The notes: a model not told the origin generated them from the letters alone. A stretch of DNA of 64,000 nucleotides from Ichthyophis bannanicus (GCA_033557465.1 JAWIIG010000037.1:1116001-1180000); one strand, 5' to 3'; positions 11,301 to 21,480 are shown, counted from the stretch's first letter. Translations and numbers: made by a program.

Positions 11301-11486
11301 CTGAGAAAGCGAAGTTACTTACCAGTAACATAGGTTCTCCGTGGACAGCAGGATAAGTCAGCCACACCTCGTGACGTCATCCGACGGCGCCAAGACGGAA
11401 GAACTCTCTCTAGCTCAGAAGGGCTTTTAGCCCTTCTGAACATGGGCCAACTGGCCCCACCTCAGGTCCTGCACCTAGCCGGTCAG
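11301..11486 (-). repeat. DIRS-c right inverted terminal repeat
   Basis: From about 11330 to 11486 the plus strand matches the complement of 19280-19431 (for example the GGCTTTTAGCCCTTCTGA palindrome and the CTAGCCGGTCAG end). The outer 11307-11330 is an extension absent from the left ITR, as in the prototype DIRS-1 right ITR. That extension carries a splice-donor-like sequence on the sense strand (complement of 11317-11322). Confidence 0.85.
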
Positions 11487-11564
11487 TATGTCACTAGCCG
11501 GTCACTTCCGGTAGGGAGCGGGACTGAACTAGGCCGAAGGGCCGACCCTGATAGGGGAGGAGGG

Positions 11565-11690
11565 CGGGATGGTGTGGCTGACTTATCCTGTTGTCCACGG
11601 AGAACCCCTGTTACTGGTAAGTAACTTCGCTTTCTCCTAGGACAAGCAGGGTGAGTCAGCCACACCTGGTGCCTCCCAAGCTGAGTGTGC
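11565..11690 (-). repeat. DIRS-c internal complementary region
   Basis: On the plus strand, 11570-11634 is complementary to the outer end of the right ITR. 11630-11672 is complementary to the outer end of the left ITR. They meet at CCTAG-GAGAAA-GCGAAG, which spells the junction of the circular intermediate. This is the diagnostic DIRS ICR. Confidence 0.87.
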
Positions 11691-12479
11691 TGTGGAAAGG
11701 AGGCCCTGATGAGGATGAAGGGAGCCGGAGGCTAAGACTTGCTCAAATTTTATTATGAGACTTTGTTCAGCCTCGTGGCTTCTTAACAGTGATTACATTA
11801 GTGTAACGAACAACACTTGTATACCATACAACACTTGTAAAAATACCATACTAACAGAGGTAGTGTAGCTAACCGTGATAGTGCAGGTAACAGTGCAGGC
11901 AACAGGGCAGTCAAACAGTGCAAACAGTGCCATGTAAATAGCAGAACGCAGATAGTGGGGCTATTCTGCGGAAGCCCCTGCGTTGCAGAGCAGCATTTCT
12001 AGGCTTCTGCTCCTTGCAAGAGCCGGGGCGGTGGTTAGAATCGCCTGTCCAAAAACAGAGTCACAGCCCACTATCCTATCGAGGAAGTAGTGTCTTTGAA
12101 AGGTGTGGGAGGACCACCAGGTTGCGGCCTTACAGATATCATCTGTGGGTACGCCGCGCAGGTTGGCGATAGTGGTCGCCATAGCTCTGAGCTGATGAGC
12201 ATGGATCCTTGGTTGTTCCTGTGTCCCAGCCTGTTTTAGGCAGAAGGCGATACATGTCAAGATCCATGTGGATAACGTCCGCTTGCCAATCGGACGGCCT
12301 GGTTTGTTCGGGTCATAGGAGACAAACAGCTGTGTTCCTTTTCACAGAGAATTAGTCTGGAAGAGGTAGGTGCGTAGTGCCCTGACAGTCTAGAGCAGCG
12401 ATGGCGAACCTATGGCACGCGTGCCAGCTGTGGCACGCGAAGGCCTTGCAGCTGGCACGCGGGAAGGTCCGCAATCGAA

Positions 12480-12890
12480 AAAAAAAAAAAACCCTGTCTG
12501 CTGCCGCTGTCGGGGCCGCCGCGGCAGAATCGAGCGTGCCGCGGGGCCCCCTTGTACCCGGCAGATCCTGCCCTCCCCGTAGCAGCTCTCTCTTCGGAGC
12601 TACAGTCAGACGCGCCGGCTTGCAGAGCGCGAAGGGAAGAGTTTCCCTTTCGCGACTCCGTTAAGTCCGCGGGGGCTGATGGGACTTCCCATCAGCCCCC
12701 GCGGGCTTAACAGAGCAGCGAGGGAACTCTTCCCTCGCGCACTGCAAGCCGGCGCGTCTGACTGCAGCTCCCAAGCGCGAGCTGCTACGGGGTGGGCTGG
12801 CTCGGCCGGGTGGGTACTGGGGGGCCCCGCGGCACGCTCGATTCTGCCGCGGCGGCCCCGACAGCGGCAGTAGACAGGTTTTCTTTTTTT
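12480..12890. repeat. GC-rich ~205-bp-arm palindrome in hAT-a
   Basis: Two arms meet at about 12688 (CTGATGGGA / TCCCATCAG). They diverge in a few places only and end in an A run on the left and a T run on the right. It could form a long hairpin. Apparent ORFs inside it are CpG-rich noise. Confidence 0.85.
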
Positions 12891-12899
12891 TTTTAATTT

Positions 12900-13540
12900 T
12901 CCCTGGGCTGGGGGGGTTAGGAGTGGTGATGGGCTGGTCTGGGCTGGGCTGGGGGGGGGTTAGGAGTGGTGATGGGCTGGGCTGGGCTGGGGGGGTTAGG
13001 AGTAGTGATGGGCTGGGCTGGGCTGGGGGGGTTAGGAGTAGTGATGGGCTGGGCTGGGGGGTGTTAGGAGTAGTGATGGGCTGGGGTGGGGGGGTTTAGG
13101 AGTGGTGATGGACACTGGGCTGGCTGGGGGGGTTAGGAGTGGTGATGGGCGCTGGGCTGTCTGGGGGGTTAGGAGTGGTGATGGGCGCTGGGGGGTTAGG
13201 AGTGGTGATAGGCGCTGGGGGGGCTTAAACTAAAAATTGAGTGATGGGGGATTAGGACTGGGAGTGGGCTGATGGGGAGGTTAGGACTGGAAATGGGCTG
13301 GTGGGATTAGGACTGGGAGTGGGCTATGGGGGCTAGGACTGGTAATGGGTTGGGGGGTTGCTAGGACTGGAAATGGGCTGAGTGGAAGGGGCTTGAACTG
13401 CAAATAGCTGTTGGGGATGGGGCTTGGAATGGAAATGGGCTGAGGGGAAGTGGGGGGCTTGAACTGCAAATAGCTGATGGGGACGGGGCTTGGAATGGAA
13501 ATGGGCTGAGGGGAAGTGGGGGGCTTGAAGAAGGGAATGG
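12900..13540 (+). repeat. G-rich minisatellite in hAT-a
   Basis: Degenerate tandem units of about 35-50 bases, each with GGGCTGG runs, a G6-9 stretch and TTAGGAGTGGTGAT or TTAGGACTGG. Unit length and sequence drift from left to right. The repeated G tracts could form quadruplexes. Confidence 0.85.
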
Positions 13541-15060
13541 ATGCTGGGTGAGACTGGAACTAGAAGGGAGCTGATGTTGGGGGAGGATTAGAATGGGATG
13601 GGGCTGGGAGAGTAAAATGGAGAGGGGAAAAATATTTTGTGTAGGAGGGATGAAAAATCTACAATTGGCCAGGTATTGGGAGAGTAATTGGGGATTGAGG
13701 ATGGAGGGGTAAAATTTGTGTGGATGAAATAGGAATGAGGAAAGAGCAAAAGGAGAAAGATTAGTATGTTAAAGCAGATGTAGAGAGAGAGAGAATGGAA
13801 AAAAAACTAGAAGAGAGAAGAAAGGACAAATGGACAGCAGACGATGGAGAGTTAGCAGAAAACATGAAGAAACCAGAAGAAAATGGCTGGACCAATTGCA
13901 ACTGAAAAAAAATGCACAAAAGGTAGAACGATATCTCTTTATTTTGAATTTATTAACTGGAATATGTCAGCTCTGGGAAATGTGCATCATTAACATCTGC
14001 GCTTTGTTTGGTACAAGAGGAAATTCCTATTTGACGTTGCCACTTGTTCTCTTTCCCCAGTATTCACTGAAATGTATTGGTTTAATATTTGCAGTGTTGC
14101 CTTTTGATAGGTAGGGTATGGTGCTTTGTGAGTCCTGGTAATGCTGTCAGGATACGGCGGGTTTGCTATGGGTTCTAAATGGGCAGCGTTTGTAGTAGTT
14201 CCTAATGTGCCTGGCGGTTGGCACTGGATTATAGTAATGTAGAAATCTTTTAGTCTTTCTTTATCCATACACTCATTAAGAGACATGTTTACTAAAAGTT
14301 AGTGTATGGTAACATTATGCAAATATTTATGCAAATAAGACCACTTATGCAAATGACGTGCTGGCACTTTGAGGAAATTCTTTGGTTTTGTGCGGCAGTT
14401 TGGGCACTCGGGCTCAAAAAGGTTAGCCATCACTGGTCTAGAGTGTGTAGTCGCTGCTCCTCAGTTGAGGTGTGAGGTTCAGGCAGGAAACAGGAGAGTT
14501 CAATCGCCTAACTGATGTTGACGGGAGAAAGCACTTTTGGCATAAATTTGGGGTGTGTCCGTAATGTAGCCCGGTCCGTGGTAATGATGGTGTAGGGCGG
14601 GTGAGACACCAGGGCTTGTAACTCACCAATCCTCCTGGCTGAGGTGATGGCTACTAAGAACACAGTTTTCCATGTGATATACTTCAGTTCTGCTGAACTT
14701 AGTGGCTCAAATGGGGGTTGTGTTAGCTCATGGAGGACAATGTCGAGATCCCAGTGGGGTACGGGATCTCGGATTTGTGGTCGTAGGTTAACCAGTCCTT
14801 TCAAGAATCTTGCAACTATCGGCAGCTTTGCAATGGTCTTGCCACCGTCCTGATCGTGAAATGCCGCAATCGCAGAGGAAGTGAACTCAAATGAAGTCAC
14901 TTTCAGTCCGCTGTGGAATAGGGAGGTGGGGTATTGAAGTACCGCTGGTACTAGGCATGAGAACGGGTTAAGGTGGCATTGTGAGCACCACTTGCTGAAG
15001 CGTTTCCATTTACGACTTTCGAGTTGCGGGCCGCCGTGCCTCAAGAACTACTTGCTGAAC

Positions 15061-15960
15061 TTCTCTGGACAGGTTGGAGGCTAATGTTAACCTTTCAGTT
15101 TCCAGGCTGTAAGAGCAAGGGTCCTAAGATTGGGATGGAGACAGTTCCCTTGCTGGGATGTGATCATGTCTGGGATCAGCGGAAGTCTCACCGGGTTTTG
15201 CAGCGCAAGGCGGTGTAGGTAGGGGAACCAAACCTGGCGTGGCCAGTGAGGTACAATCAGGATGGCCTGTGCCTTTCTGGCAATGATGCGTTGGATGGTC
15301 ATCGAGATGAGGGGGAAATGGGGGGAAGGCATATATCAGAGACCACTCCCCCCATGATACGTCGAATGCATCCGAGGCGATGCTGTGGCTGGAGGGGCGC
15401 TTCGAACAGAAGATGGCGCACTTCTTGTTGTCCTCGGACGCGAAGAGGTCAATCTGCGGATGACCCCCACCTCCGAAACAGTGAGGTGGTTATGTGGGGT
15501 TTGAGTGACCATTCGTGTGGGTCCATATGGCGACTGAGCCTGTCCACTAGGTCGTTCATTGTCCCAGGCAGGTAGGAGGCCCACGGGAGGCAGTGTCTGG
15601 AGAGGGCAAAACTCCAGAGCCTGAGGGCTTCCTTGCAGAGGTAGTGGGACCCCGTCCCTCCTTGTTTGTTGACATAAAACATGGCTACTTGGTTGTCTGT
15701 CTGCAGGAGAACAGTCTTCCCTTGAATGAGGTTCTGGAAGGCCTTGAAGGCATAGAAGAGTGCCCTGAGCTCCCGCAGGTTTATGTGTAGGGAGCACTCT
15801 TGCTCCGTCCAGGTTCCCTGGGAGCATAGTTGCAGGCAGTGGGCTCCCCAGCCTGGTAGTGAGGCATCTGACGTGATAAGTTGGTGAGGTTTTGTAGTAG
15901 TGGGCGACCCTCCGCCAGGTTTCCGGCCTGTGACCACCAGAGCAGGGAGCAGTTTACTGC
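15061..15960 (-). pseudogene. DIRS-c RNase H and Dam-like domain
   Basis: RNase H motifs appear in order in the frame ending at 15449: ITSDASLPGWGAH (first Asp), NLRELRALFYA (Glu), LLQTDNQVAMFYVNKQGG (Asp) and NDLVDRLSRH (last Asp). Downstream (15449-15061) follow DLFASEDNKKCAIFCS, YAFPPFPL and ILIVPHWPRQVWFP. This block is conserved in all copies here and corresponds to the Dam-type methylase region of DIRS elements. A frame change separates the two. All four acidic RNase H residues remain. Confidence 0.8.
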
Positions 15961-16229
15961 AGCGTCCATGGGGTTGCGTGATGAGAGTGGCTGGGGATGC
16001 CGATTCCAATGGGAGCGCAGGTGCCACTGTAGGTGGCATATGTGCAATTTTGCAAGAGGTAGAACCTGGGTCGATGCTGCCATGTGACCCAGAAGTTGGA
16101 ATATGCTCCGAGCGGATGTCTATTGGGTTGCGGAGAGACACATAGCAAGCCTGGCGATCGTGTCCTTCCGGTGAGCTGGGAGGAACGCTTTTGCCAAGAC
16201 TGTGTCTATTATGGCTCCGATGAACTCCA

Positions 16230-17010
16230 GGCGCTGCATGGGGACTAGGTGTGATTTCTGGAGATTTATTCAAAAATCTAGCTAGGACAGTAGGCTGATT
16301 GTACTCTCGACCGCGGTGCTTGTCTCGTGCGATGATGTGCCCGAGACTAGCCGGTCGTCCAGGTATGGGAACACACAAATGTCTTGCTTTCATAGGTGTG
16401 CAGCAGCTACCGTTACGCATTTGGTGAAGAACCGGGGAGCCGGGGAGAGGCCAAAAGGCAGAACTCTGTATTGATAATGGTTGTCCAGTATCTGGAAGTG
16501 GTGGTATTTCCAATACGCAACATGTATCGGGACATGTGTATAGGCATTGTGTAGATCTAGGGATGCGAGCCACTCTCCTGGTTGTATGAGTGGAAGAATG
16601 GAGCCCAGGGAGTACATCCTGAATTTTTCCTTTTTGATATACTTGTTTAGTCCGCGTAGGTCGAGGATAGGGAAAACTCTGCCCGACTTCTTGGGGACTA
16701 GGAAGATCCTGGAGTAGAACCCTGTGTTGATCTCGCTGAGAGGTACTGGTTCTATTGCTTTCGCGGTTAGTAGCAAGCATACCTCTGAGGAGAGGGCCAA
16801 GAGGGATGGTGGAGGAAAGGTGAAGGCTGGTGGTTTGCGTTGAGGGGGTGGGAAGGAGAACTTGATACTGTATCCCTCCGAAATTATCCTTAGAACCCAT
16901 TTGTCTGTGGTGATGGACTCCCACATATATAAGAAGGCTGTCAGCCGACCCCCGGTGGGTGGGTTGGCTGTGTAGGTCCCGTCAAAAGGAAGGGTTGGAT
17001 TTTCCAGCAT
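16230..17010 (-). pseudogene. DIRS-c reverse transcriptase
   Basis: Frame 17010-16390 carries GFYSRIFLVPKKSG (fingers), PILDLRGLNKY, SLDLHNAYTHVPI (palm Asp) and YRVLPFGLSPAPR. A single TGA stop at 16388-16390 interrupts it. The same frame then continues with VFPYLDDRLV, the catalytic YLDD box, near 16340. The enzyme copies DIRS RNA in the accepted model. It is one stop short of an intact palm, but later stops follow. Confidence 0.82.
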
Positions 17011-17069
17011 TAGATGGGGTGGTTTTTTGCTGGCGGGGTTTGGGTCGGTAGGAGTTATGGTATTGCTGT

Positions 17070-19182
17070 TTATATCGAGGAGCTTGCCATTTGCGGTAGG
17101 AGCTGTAGTTGGATATGTTTTGAGTTACCTTTTTGGTGGTAGTTGTAGTTGCGGTTGGAGGAGGATGGTAGTTTTCGTTCCAGACCTTCATCTGCTAATG
17201 TCTGTAGGGTGACGCAGCGATCCTTCATGGCACCGACGGTGTCGTCAACTTTCTCGCCAAAGAGGGTATCGCCCGCACAGGATGCATCTGCGATGCGGTC
17301 GTGCATGTCATCGCAAAGGCCAGAGGAGCATAACCATGCTAGCCGCCGGGCAGATATGGTGGTGCCCACGGTGCGGGTTGCAGATTCGAATGCAAAGGTC
17401 GACCTGACTTGGTGTTCTGTGCACTCTTGCAGGTCTGCGATTGGCCCAGCGATGAATGTCAGAGCCTCGGTGCCAAGTGAGGATTTTATCCTCTCGATGA
17501 CATCCTGGTAAAGGGCGTGCTGTAGTTGGTGGGCCGCTACCCTTGATGAAAGCATAGCTCCCTGGAAGGTTCTTTTTCCGATATCGTCTAGATGTTTTAA
17601 GTCCTTTGTAGGAGGGCTATTCACGTGGGTTCGCACTGACTTAACCATTTTAAGGGCAGACTCAACCACTATGGAAGTGTGTGGGAGTTGGCTCTTGTCA
17701 AAGCCTGAAGTTGGCTGTACCTGGTATTTGGAGTCTAGCTTCTTAGGGGCGGCCAGGCCAGTGGCTGGGTTCTGCCACAGTTTCATCTGGTTCTCCCTAA
17801 GCAGAGGGTGAATTGTGAGGAGTGTGGAATTCTTTGGGGTCTCCAGGAATTTTAGCGCCGCCTGAGTTTCCGGGCGTAGGTCTGTGGGCTGCAAGGTGGC
17901 AATTCTGAGAGCAGAGGTGACCTTCCGAATAAATTTAAGATAGGTTAGGTCTTCAGGGTTGGTCGGTGTAGGGTCCGATGCCGTGTTAGCCTCCGGCGAA
18001 GCTGGGGGTCTCTTCCAGATGAGGGGGTTCCTGGGAGATGATGTCCTCCTCTTCAGTCGAGATGGAGTCCCCAGGGTTGTGTTTACTGAGGTCCGTGCTG
18101 TTCGGGGGTGCCAGGTAGTCTCTGGCGCTTCCTGAGCCCTAAGATTTGCAGACCATTTATTGAAGCATTCCGAGAAGAGTTGGAAAAAATCATTGTGAGC
18201 TTGGAGTCCCACCGCAGGGGGCGCCTGAAGAGCTGCCACTGGAGAAGAGGGAAAGGCTGCCCAGTTCAGCTCTTCTTCCCTGGAGAAAATCAAGCATATT
18301 GTGCCTGGAGAGCGTCTGTGGATGTCCTGGAGATGAGGTCCCATGCGAGTCTCCGTGTCTCCTGTGCTTGTGTTCCTCGCAACTGAAGTAGGAGCTGTAG
18401 CTGTGATGTCTGTGTCTGTGTGAGGGCCAGCTCCGATGTCTGTGCCGGTGGCTGCGTCTGGCCCTTTTTTGCTGTCTGCCGTTGTGGAGTCCCCCAGGAG
18501 AAGCGCTCTGTCTGCTCCGAATGTCAGCACTGAGAGTGTGAGCGCGATCGGGTCTGTCGCCGGCTTCATGGGGTGGAGAAGGACTCCATCGGGGCTGGAG
18601 AGCAGGAACCAATCGAATCCGGGTGGGCGGAGCTGGTTGAAGCAGTCCCAAGGGCAGGGAGATTTGTTGGAGCTGAGCCGGTGCTGATCTCTACAGGAGG
18701 GGTGGAGCTTGAAGTGGATGGACGAATCACGCTCGAAGGGGCAGAGCTTGCAGTCGCCGATCGAATCGCAGAGGAGGGAGCCCAAGTGTTGCTGGGAACA
18801 AGATGGCTGCCTCCTGCTGAGCTCCCACGTGTGCTGGTTCCCAGGAAGGCTCCGGTGGACGGAGAGCAATGGGGATGCCCCCTGTGGACAGAGGCCGGCT
18901 TCAGGATGGCTTGAGGCATGTTTTGGAGGTAGTTTTTTTGTGCTTACCAGCCTCGTTTCCCCGGTGAGAATGCTGGTCACGTCTGGGAGACTTAGACTGC
19001 TCCAGGAATTCTTGGAGAGCGTGTCCGCGTGATTTTCGTGCTCTGGGTGACATCTTGGCACAGAGGGGGCAGTCCTGCACCGGGTGATCCTTACCCAGGC
19101 AGCAGAGGCACATCTGGTGGGCATCGGAGAGGCTCATCTTCCTTGAGCATGCTGGGCATTTCTTAAATCCTGGTTTTGGCAT
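17070..19182 (-). pseudogene. DIRS-c gag with N-terminal zinc knuckle
   Basis: The true start is probably the Met at 19182 (MPKPGFKKCPACSRK). About 24 residues in comes C-x2-C-x4-H-x4-C-x2-C (CLCCLGKDHPVQDCPLC). The Pro/Ser/Thr-rich middle lies in a second frame (18919-18566) and an Arg/His-rich stretch in a third (18651-18190). The C-terminal half is open from about 18190 to 17070, with RRLAWL and GDTLFGEKVDD near its end. The 684-codon frame starting at 19124 reads the N-terminal part out of register, so its first ~300 residues are not believed. Confidence 0.75.
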
Positions 19183-19279
19183 AGTTGCAGGTAAGATTGT
19201 AGTTAAATTCGTTGTAAATCGATAGAGAGAGAGAGAGAGAGAGAGATACGTCTTGATGCAAGGCGGAAGAAGTAAAAAA

Positions 19280-19437
19280 CTGACCGGCTAGGGGCGGGAC
19301 CCGAGGTGGGGCCAGTTGTCCCATGCTCAGAAGGGCTAAAAGCCCTTCTGAGCTAGAGAGTTCTTCCGTCTCAGCGCCGTCGTATGATATCACCAGGTGT
19401 GGCTGACTCATCCTGCTTGTCCTAGGAGAAATAGTGG
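19280..19437 (-). repeat. DIRS-c left inverted terminal repeat
   Basis: Inverted match to 11330-11486. On the sense strand it starts at TTTCTC, followed by CTAGGACAAGCAGG. It lacks the extra outer ~25 bases of the right ITR. A (GA)n run at 19222-19245 lies just inside, in the leader before gag. DIRS transcription is expected to start in this repeat. Confidence 0.85.
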
Positions 19438-19569
19438 ATCTGCAAGGAAGCACGGGCTACTTATGAGAAACGTTTTGAGCTACCTTTTCTCAGTCTCCCC
19501 CTACTGGTGGATGAGCATAACCGAAACGTCTGACTTGGACTGGAGGGAGGAAATGGAAGTGTGCATATA

Positions 19570-20537
19570 TACTGCAAAGCCATTTCAATGGTCCCTTTTT
19601 TTAGAAAATATTGGACATTAAGGGGTTGAACTGCAAGGGTGCCAATAATGCTGACCACAACTAGGGAGGGAATGGAGGAGAGAGGAGAAAGGATAAATGG
19701 ACAGCAAACACTCGAAAGAGTTGGCAGAATATAGACAAAGGAAGCAGAAAACAGAAAACAGAACCAACATGATTGGAAAAATAAAATACCCAAACAAAGA
19801 TAATAACTTCAAAATAAAATACTTTTTCTAATGAATGTGTTAGCTTTGGGAGATGTGCATTGCAGATGTTTTTGTATTTTGTTCAGTACAAGAGGAAATT
19901 CATTTCTATTTTTAGTTTCCAGTTTTGCAGTGTCTGCTGAGTTTGATTTCTGGGGATTCCCAGTTCAATTTTTGTCCTTATAGTTCTAATTTAATGGTCA
20001 CTTATTCTGTATTTGATGAGATTCTGTGGGAGTTTTACATATGACCAAGGTGTGGTGGCATTAGGGCATAGTTTCTATAGAAATCTTCAGCAGTTCCACT
20101 AGTTCTGTTTTACCAGAAGTAGGTACTGTATATTGGTGTTCTACAGTCTAATGTAACATTTTTAGTGCTGCCTTTTCTTTTCTAGAGTTTGTGAACTGCA
20201 TAGAATGTGTCACATACTAGTGGTATATATAAAAAGCTTTAAAATAAAAATAGCTGCTTGAATCATAGGAATTAGTACTGGAATGGTATGGCACATTTGC
20301 TACATGTGAGTGGTGGGGTTTATTTTCAGATTTTGTGTTCTTTTACAATGTGTCCAGTAGTGAGAAGAGTTATGTAGCTGTTACTCAAATATTTTTTGTA
20401 TGGTTACTTCCATGGAGAAATATCTTGGTTTTGATCTGCATCTGTTGTATATTGTGTCAGACCAAAGGTCTGAGACAGTTGTGTGAATATTGACCGTCAG
20501 GTGTGTCCCAACAGTAAAAAGGATGTGAATCACTGGA
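19570..20537 (+). mobile_element. Old hAT-related relic
   Basis: The stretch from GAAAGGATAAATGGACAGC (about 19689) through TACAAGAGGAAATTC (about 19905) aligns with hAT-a 13825-14030. The right edge at 20525-20537 (GTGAATCACTGG) resembles a hAT end. It has no coding capacity and is more diverged than hAT-a. The left edge is uncertain. The stretch 19438-19569 holds no gene; 19486-19517 repeats, inverted, the sequence just left of DIRS-c at 11276-11306. Confidence 0.6.
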
Positions 20538-20679
20538 CTAGAAGAAATAGCTGCAGGAATAGGGATGGGTCACTTGGAACAGTGAAACACATCCCCTGTT
20601 CATTTGTAATAATTAAAACGGCCTGTTGGAAGGGGCATACAAGAGTAGTGCTTTCCTTTCCAAGCAGGACATGAGGAAG

Positions 20680-21164
20680 GAGCTCATAAAACTTGAAGAA
20701 TGGTCTCGAATTTGGTAAATAAGATTTAATACTAAAAAAATGTAAGGTCATGCATTTGGGATGCAAATTCTCAAGGGAATGGTATAGTATGGGAGGGGGG
20801 GTGAAGTACTTCTGAGCATGAAAGATGAGTGGGACCTGGGGATGGCCATATCTGATAATTGTAAGGTGGCCAAACTGGTAGAAAAGATGACAATAAAAAT
20901 CAGACGAATGCTTGGGTGCATAGGGAGAGGAATGGCCATCAGGAAGAATGAGGTGACTGTGCCTCTGTATATGTTTTGGTGAGATCTCTTATGGAGTGTT
21001 ATGTGCAGATCTGGAGACCACCACCTTCAAAAGGATATAAGCAGGATGGAATCAGTGCAAAGGGTGGCTATCAAAATGGTCAGTGGGCTTTGTCATAAGG
21101 CATATGGGGACAAACAAAGATCTCAATATGTATACTTTGGAGAAAAGGTGGGAGAGAGGAGATA
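20680..21164 (+). pseudogene. Old CR1 ORF2 C-terminal relic, part 1
   Basis: With stops and frameshifts the plus strand reads a CR1-like C-terminal ORF2: KCKVMHLG near 20740, a DLG-D block near 20835, IRRMLGCIGRGM near 20900, VQRVAIKMV near 21060 and GERR near 21150. It breaks off at GAGATA (about 21159-21164), where DIRS-d begins. The remainder appears beyond DIRS-d at 34281-34545. The stretch 20538-20679 shows nothing I recognise. Confidence 0.7.
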
Positions 21165-21300
21165 AAAGAGTATCGTCGGTACCGACGGAGCCCGCGCGAG
21201 AACGCTCCCCAGCATCCAATAGGAACGCTTTTGGGAACATCCCACAGCACATGCGTGCTGCCTTCCGGCCTCTGTACCTCTCTCACTTCAGTTGAGTTTA
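21165..21300 (-). repeat. DIRS-d right ITR, outer edge missing
   Basis: From GTATCGTCGG (about 21171) to the TCACTTCAGTT end near 21295 it is the inverted match of 34110-34245. The outer extension predicted by the ICR (a GTTACTCACC-type sequence) is absent; five bases, AAAGA, lie in its place after GAGATA. Confidence 0.75.
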
Positions 21301-21354
21301 TAGCTGAGACCAAAAGAAGTAGAGAAAGAGATAGAGACAACTCCTAGGGGAGGT

Positions 21355-21480
21355 GGGTGGGTTGTGAAGACTAAATTCCTGCTGTTCCCGGAGATCACCT
21401 GTTACAGGTGAGTAACTACACTATCTCCAGAAACAAGCAGTAATGTAGTCTTCATATATGGGGACTCCCCAGCTAAAGAT
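21355..21480 (-). repeat. DIRS-d internal complementary region
   Basis: 21364-21421 spells the complement of a right-ITR outer end, including CAGGTGAGT. 21421-21465 is complementary to the left-ITR outer end at 34238-34280. The two meet at TACAC-TATCTCC. It preserves the right-end sequence that the element itself has lost. Confidence 0.8.

Larger units (their letters stand above)
1975..11306 (-). mobile_element. DIRS-b, interrupted DIRS retrotransposon
   Basis: From its right end inward the copy has a right ITR (1975-2130), an ICR (2425-2535), a recombinase, and methylase/RNase H up to about 4454. A 4.76-kb CR1 element then intervenes, and RNase H, RT and gag resume from 9214 to about 11300. 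DIRS-c then begins. A left ITR was not found; it may be lost. The DIRS-b segments on the two sides of CR1-a follow each other in the same order as the uninterrupted RNase H of DIRS-e (about 28490-28640), which supports the interruption. Confidence 0.75.
12396..14435. mobile_element. hAT-a, nonautonomous hAT (Charlie-like) transposon
   Basis: The ends are 16-bp terminal inverted repeats, CAGCGATGGCGAACCT at the left and AGGTTAGCCATCACTG at the right, with two mismatches. They are flanked by identical 8-bp duplications GTCTAGAG at 12388-12395 and 14436-14443. An 8-bp duplication and these ends are typical of Charlie/hAT. No transposase is encoded. The interior holds a long palindrome (12480-12890), a G-rich minisatellite (12900-13540) and an AT-rich part (13540-14400) that recurs inverted in hAT-b. 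Confidence 0.93.
11961..15060 (-). pseudogene. DIRS-c tyrosine recombinase, split by hAT-a
   Basis: The N-terminal part (14508-15044) contains WKTVFLVAITSARRIGELQAL with the first catalytic Arg. The C-terminal part (11961-12260, downstream of the hAT) contains HQLRAMATTIANL (the H-x-x-R pair) and FQRHYFLD with the nucleophile. The coding sequence is interrupted between 14444 and 12388 by hAT-a. Its 8-bp duplication shows that the two parts were once contiguous. Another stop lies near 12340. Confidence 0.85.
11301..19437 (-). mobile_element. DIRS-c, structurally complete DIRS element
   Basis: All parts of a DIRS element are visible on the minus strand: left ITR (19280-19437), gag (19182-17070), RT (17010-16230), RNase H and Dam-like domain (15960-15061), recombinase (15060-11961), ICR (11690-11565) and right ITR (11486-11301). 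A 2.04-kb hAT insertion cuts the recombinase, so the original element was about 6.1 kb. No target duplication is present beyond the hexamer GAGAAA at both ends. Stops and frameshifts show it is inactive. Confidence 0.92.

Noticed and set aside
12401..12873. Small frames in GC-rich sequence near 12401-12873
   Set aside because: They lie in the arms of a palindrome at a hAT end and mirror each other; CpG content alone keeps them open.
18108..18914. Plus-strand frames over the DIRS-c gag
   Set aside because: Antisense shadows of a Ser/Pro-rich gag region.
17070..19124. 684-codon frame taken as an intact gag
   Set aside because: The first ~300 residues do not include the zinc motif and overlap better candidate frames; only the C-terminal part is accepted as gag.
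19438..19569. Left ITR of DIRS-b beyond DIRS-c
   Set aside because: 19486-19517 is an inverted match to 11276-11306, but the rest does not clearly match the DIRS-b right ITR, so the assignment is not supported.
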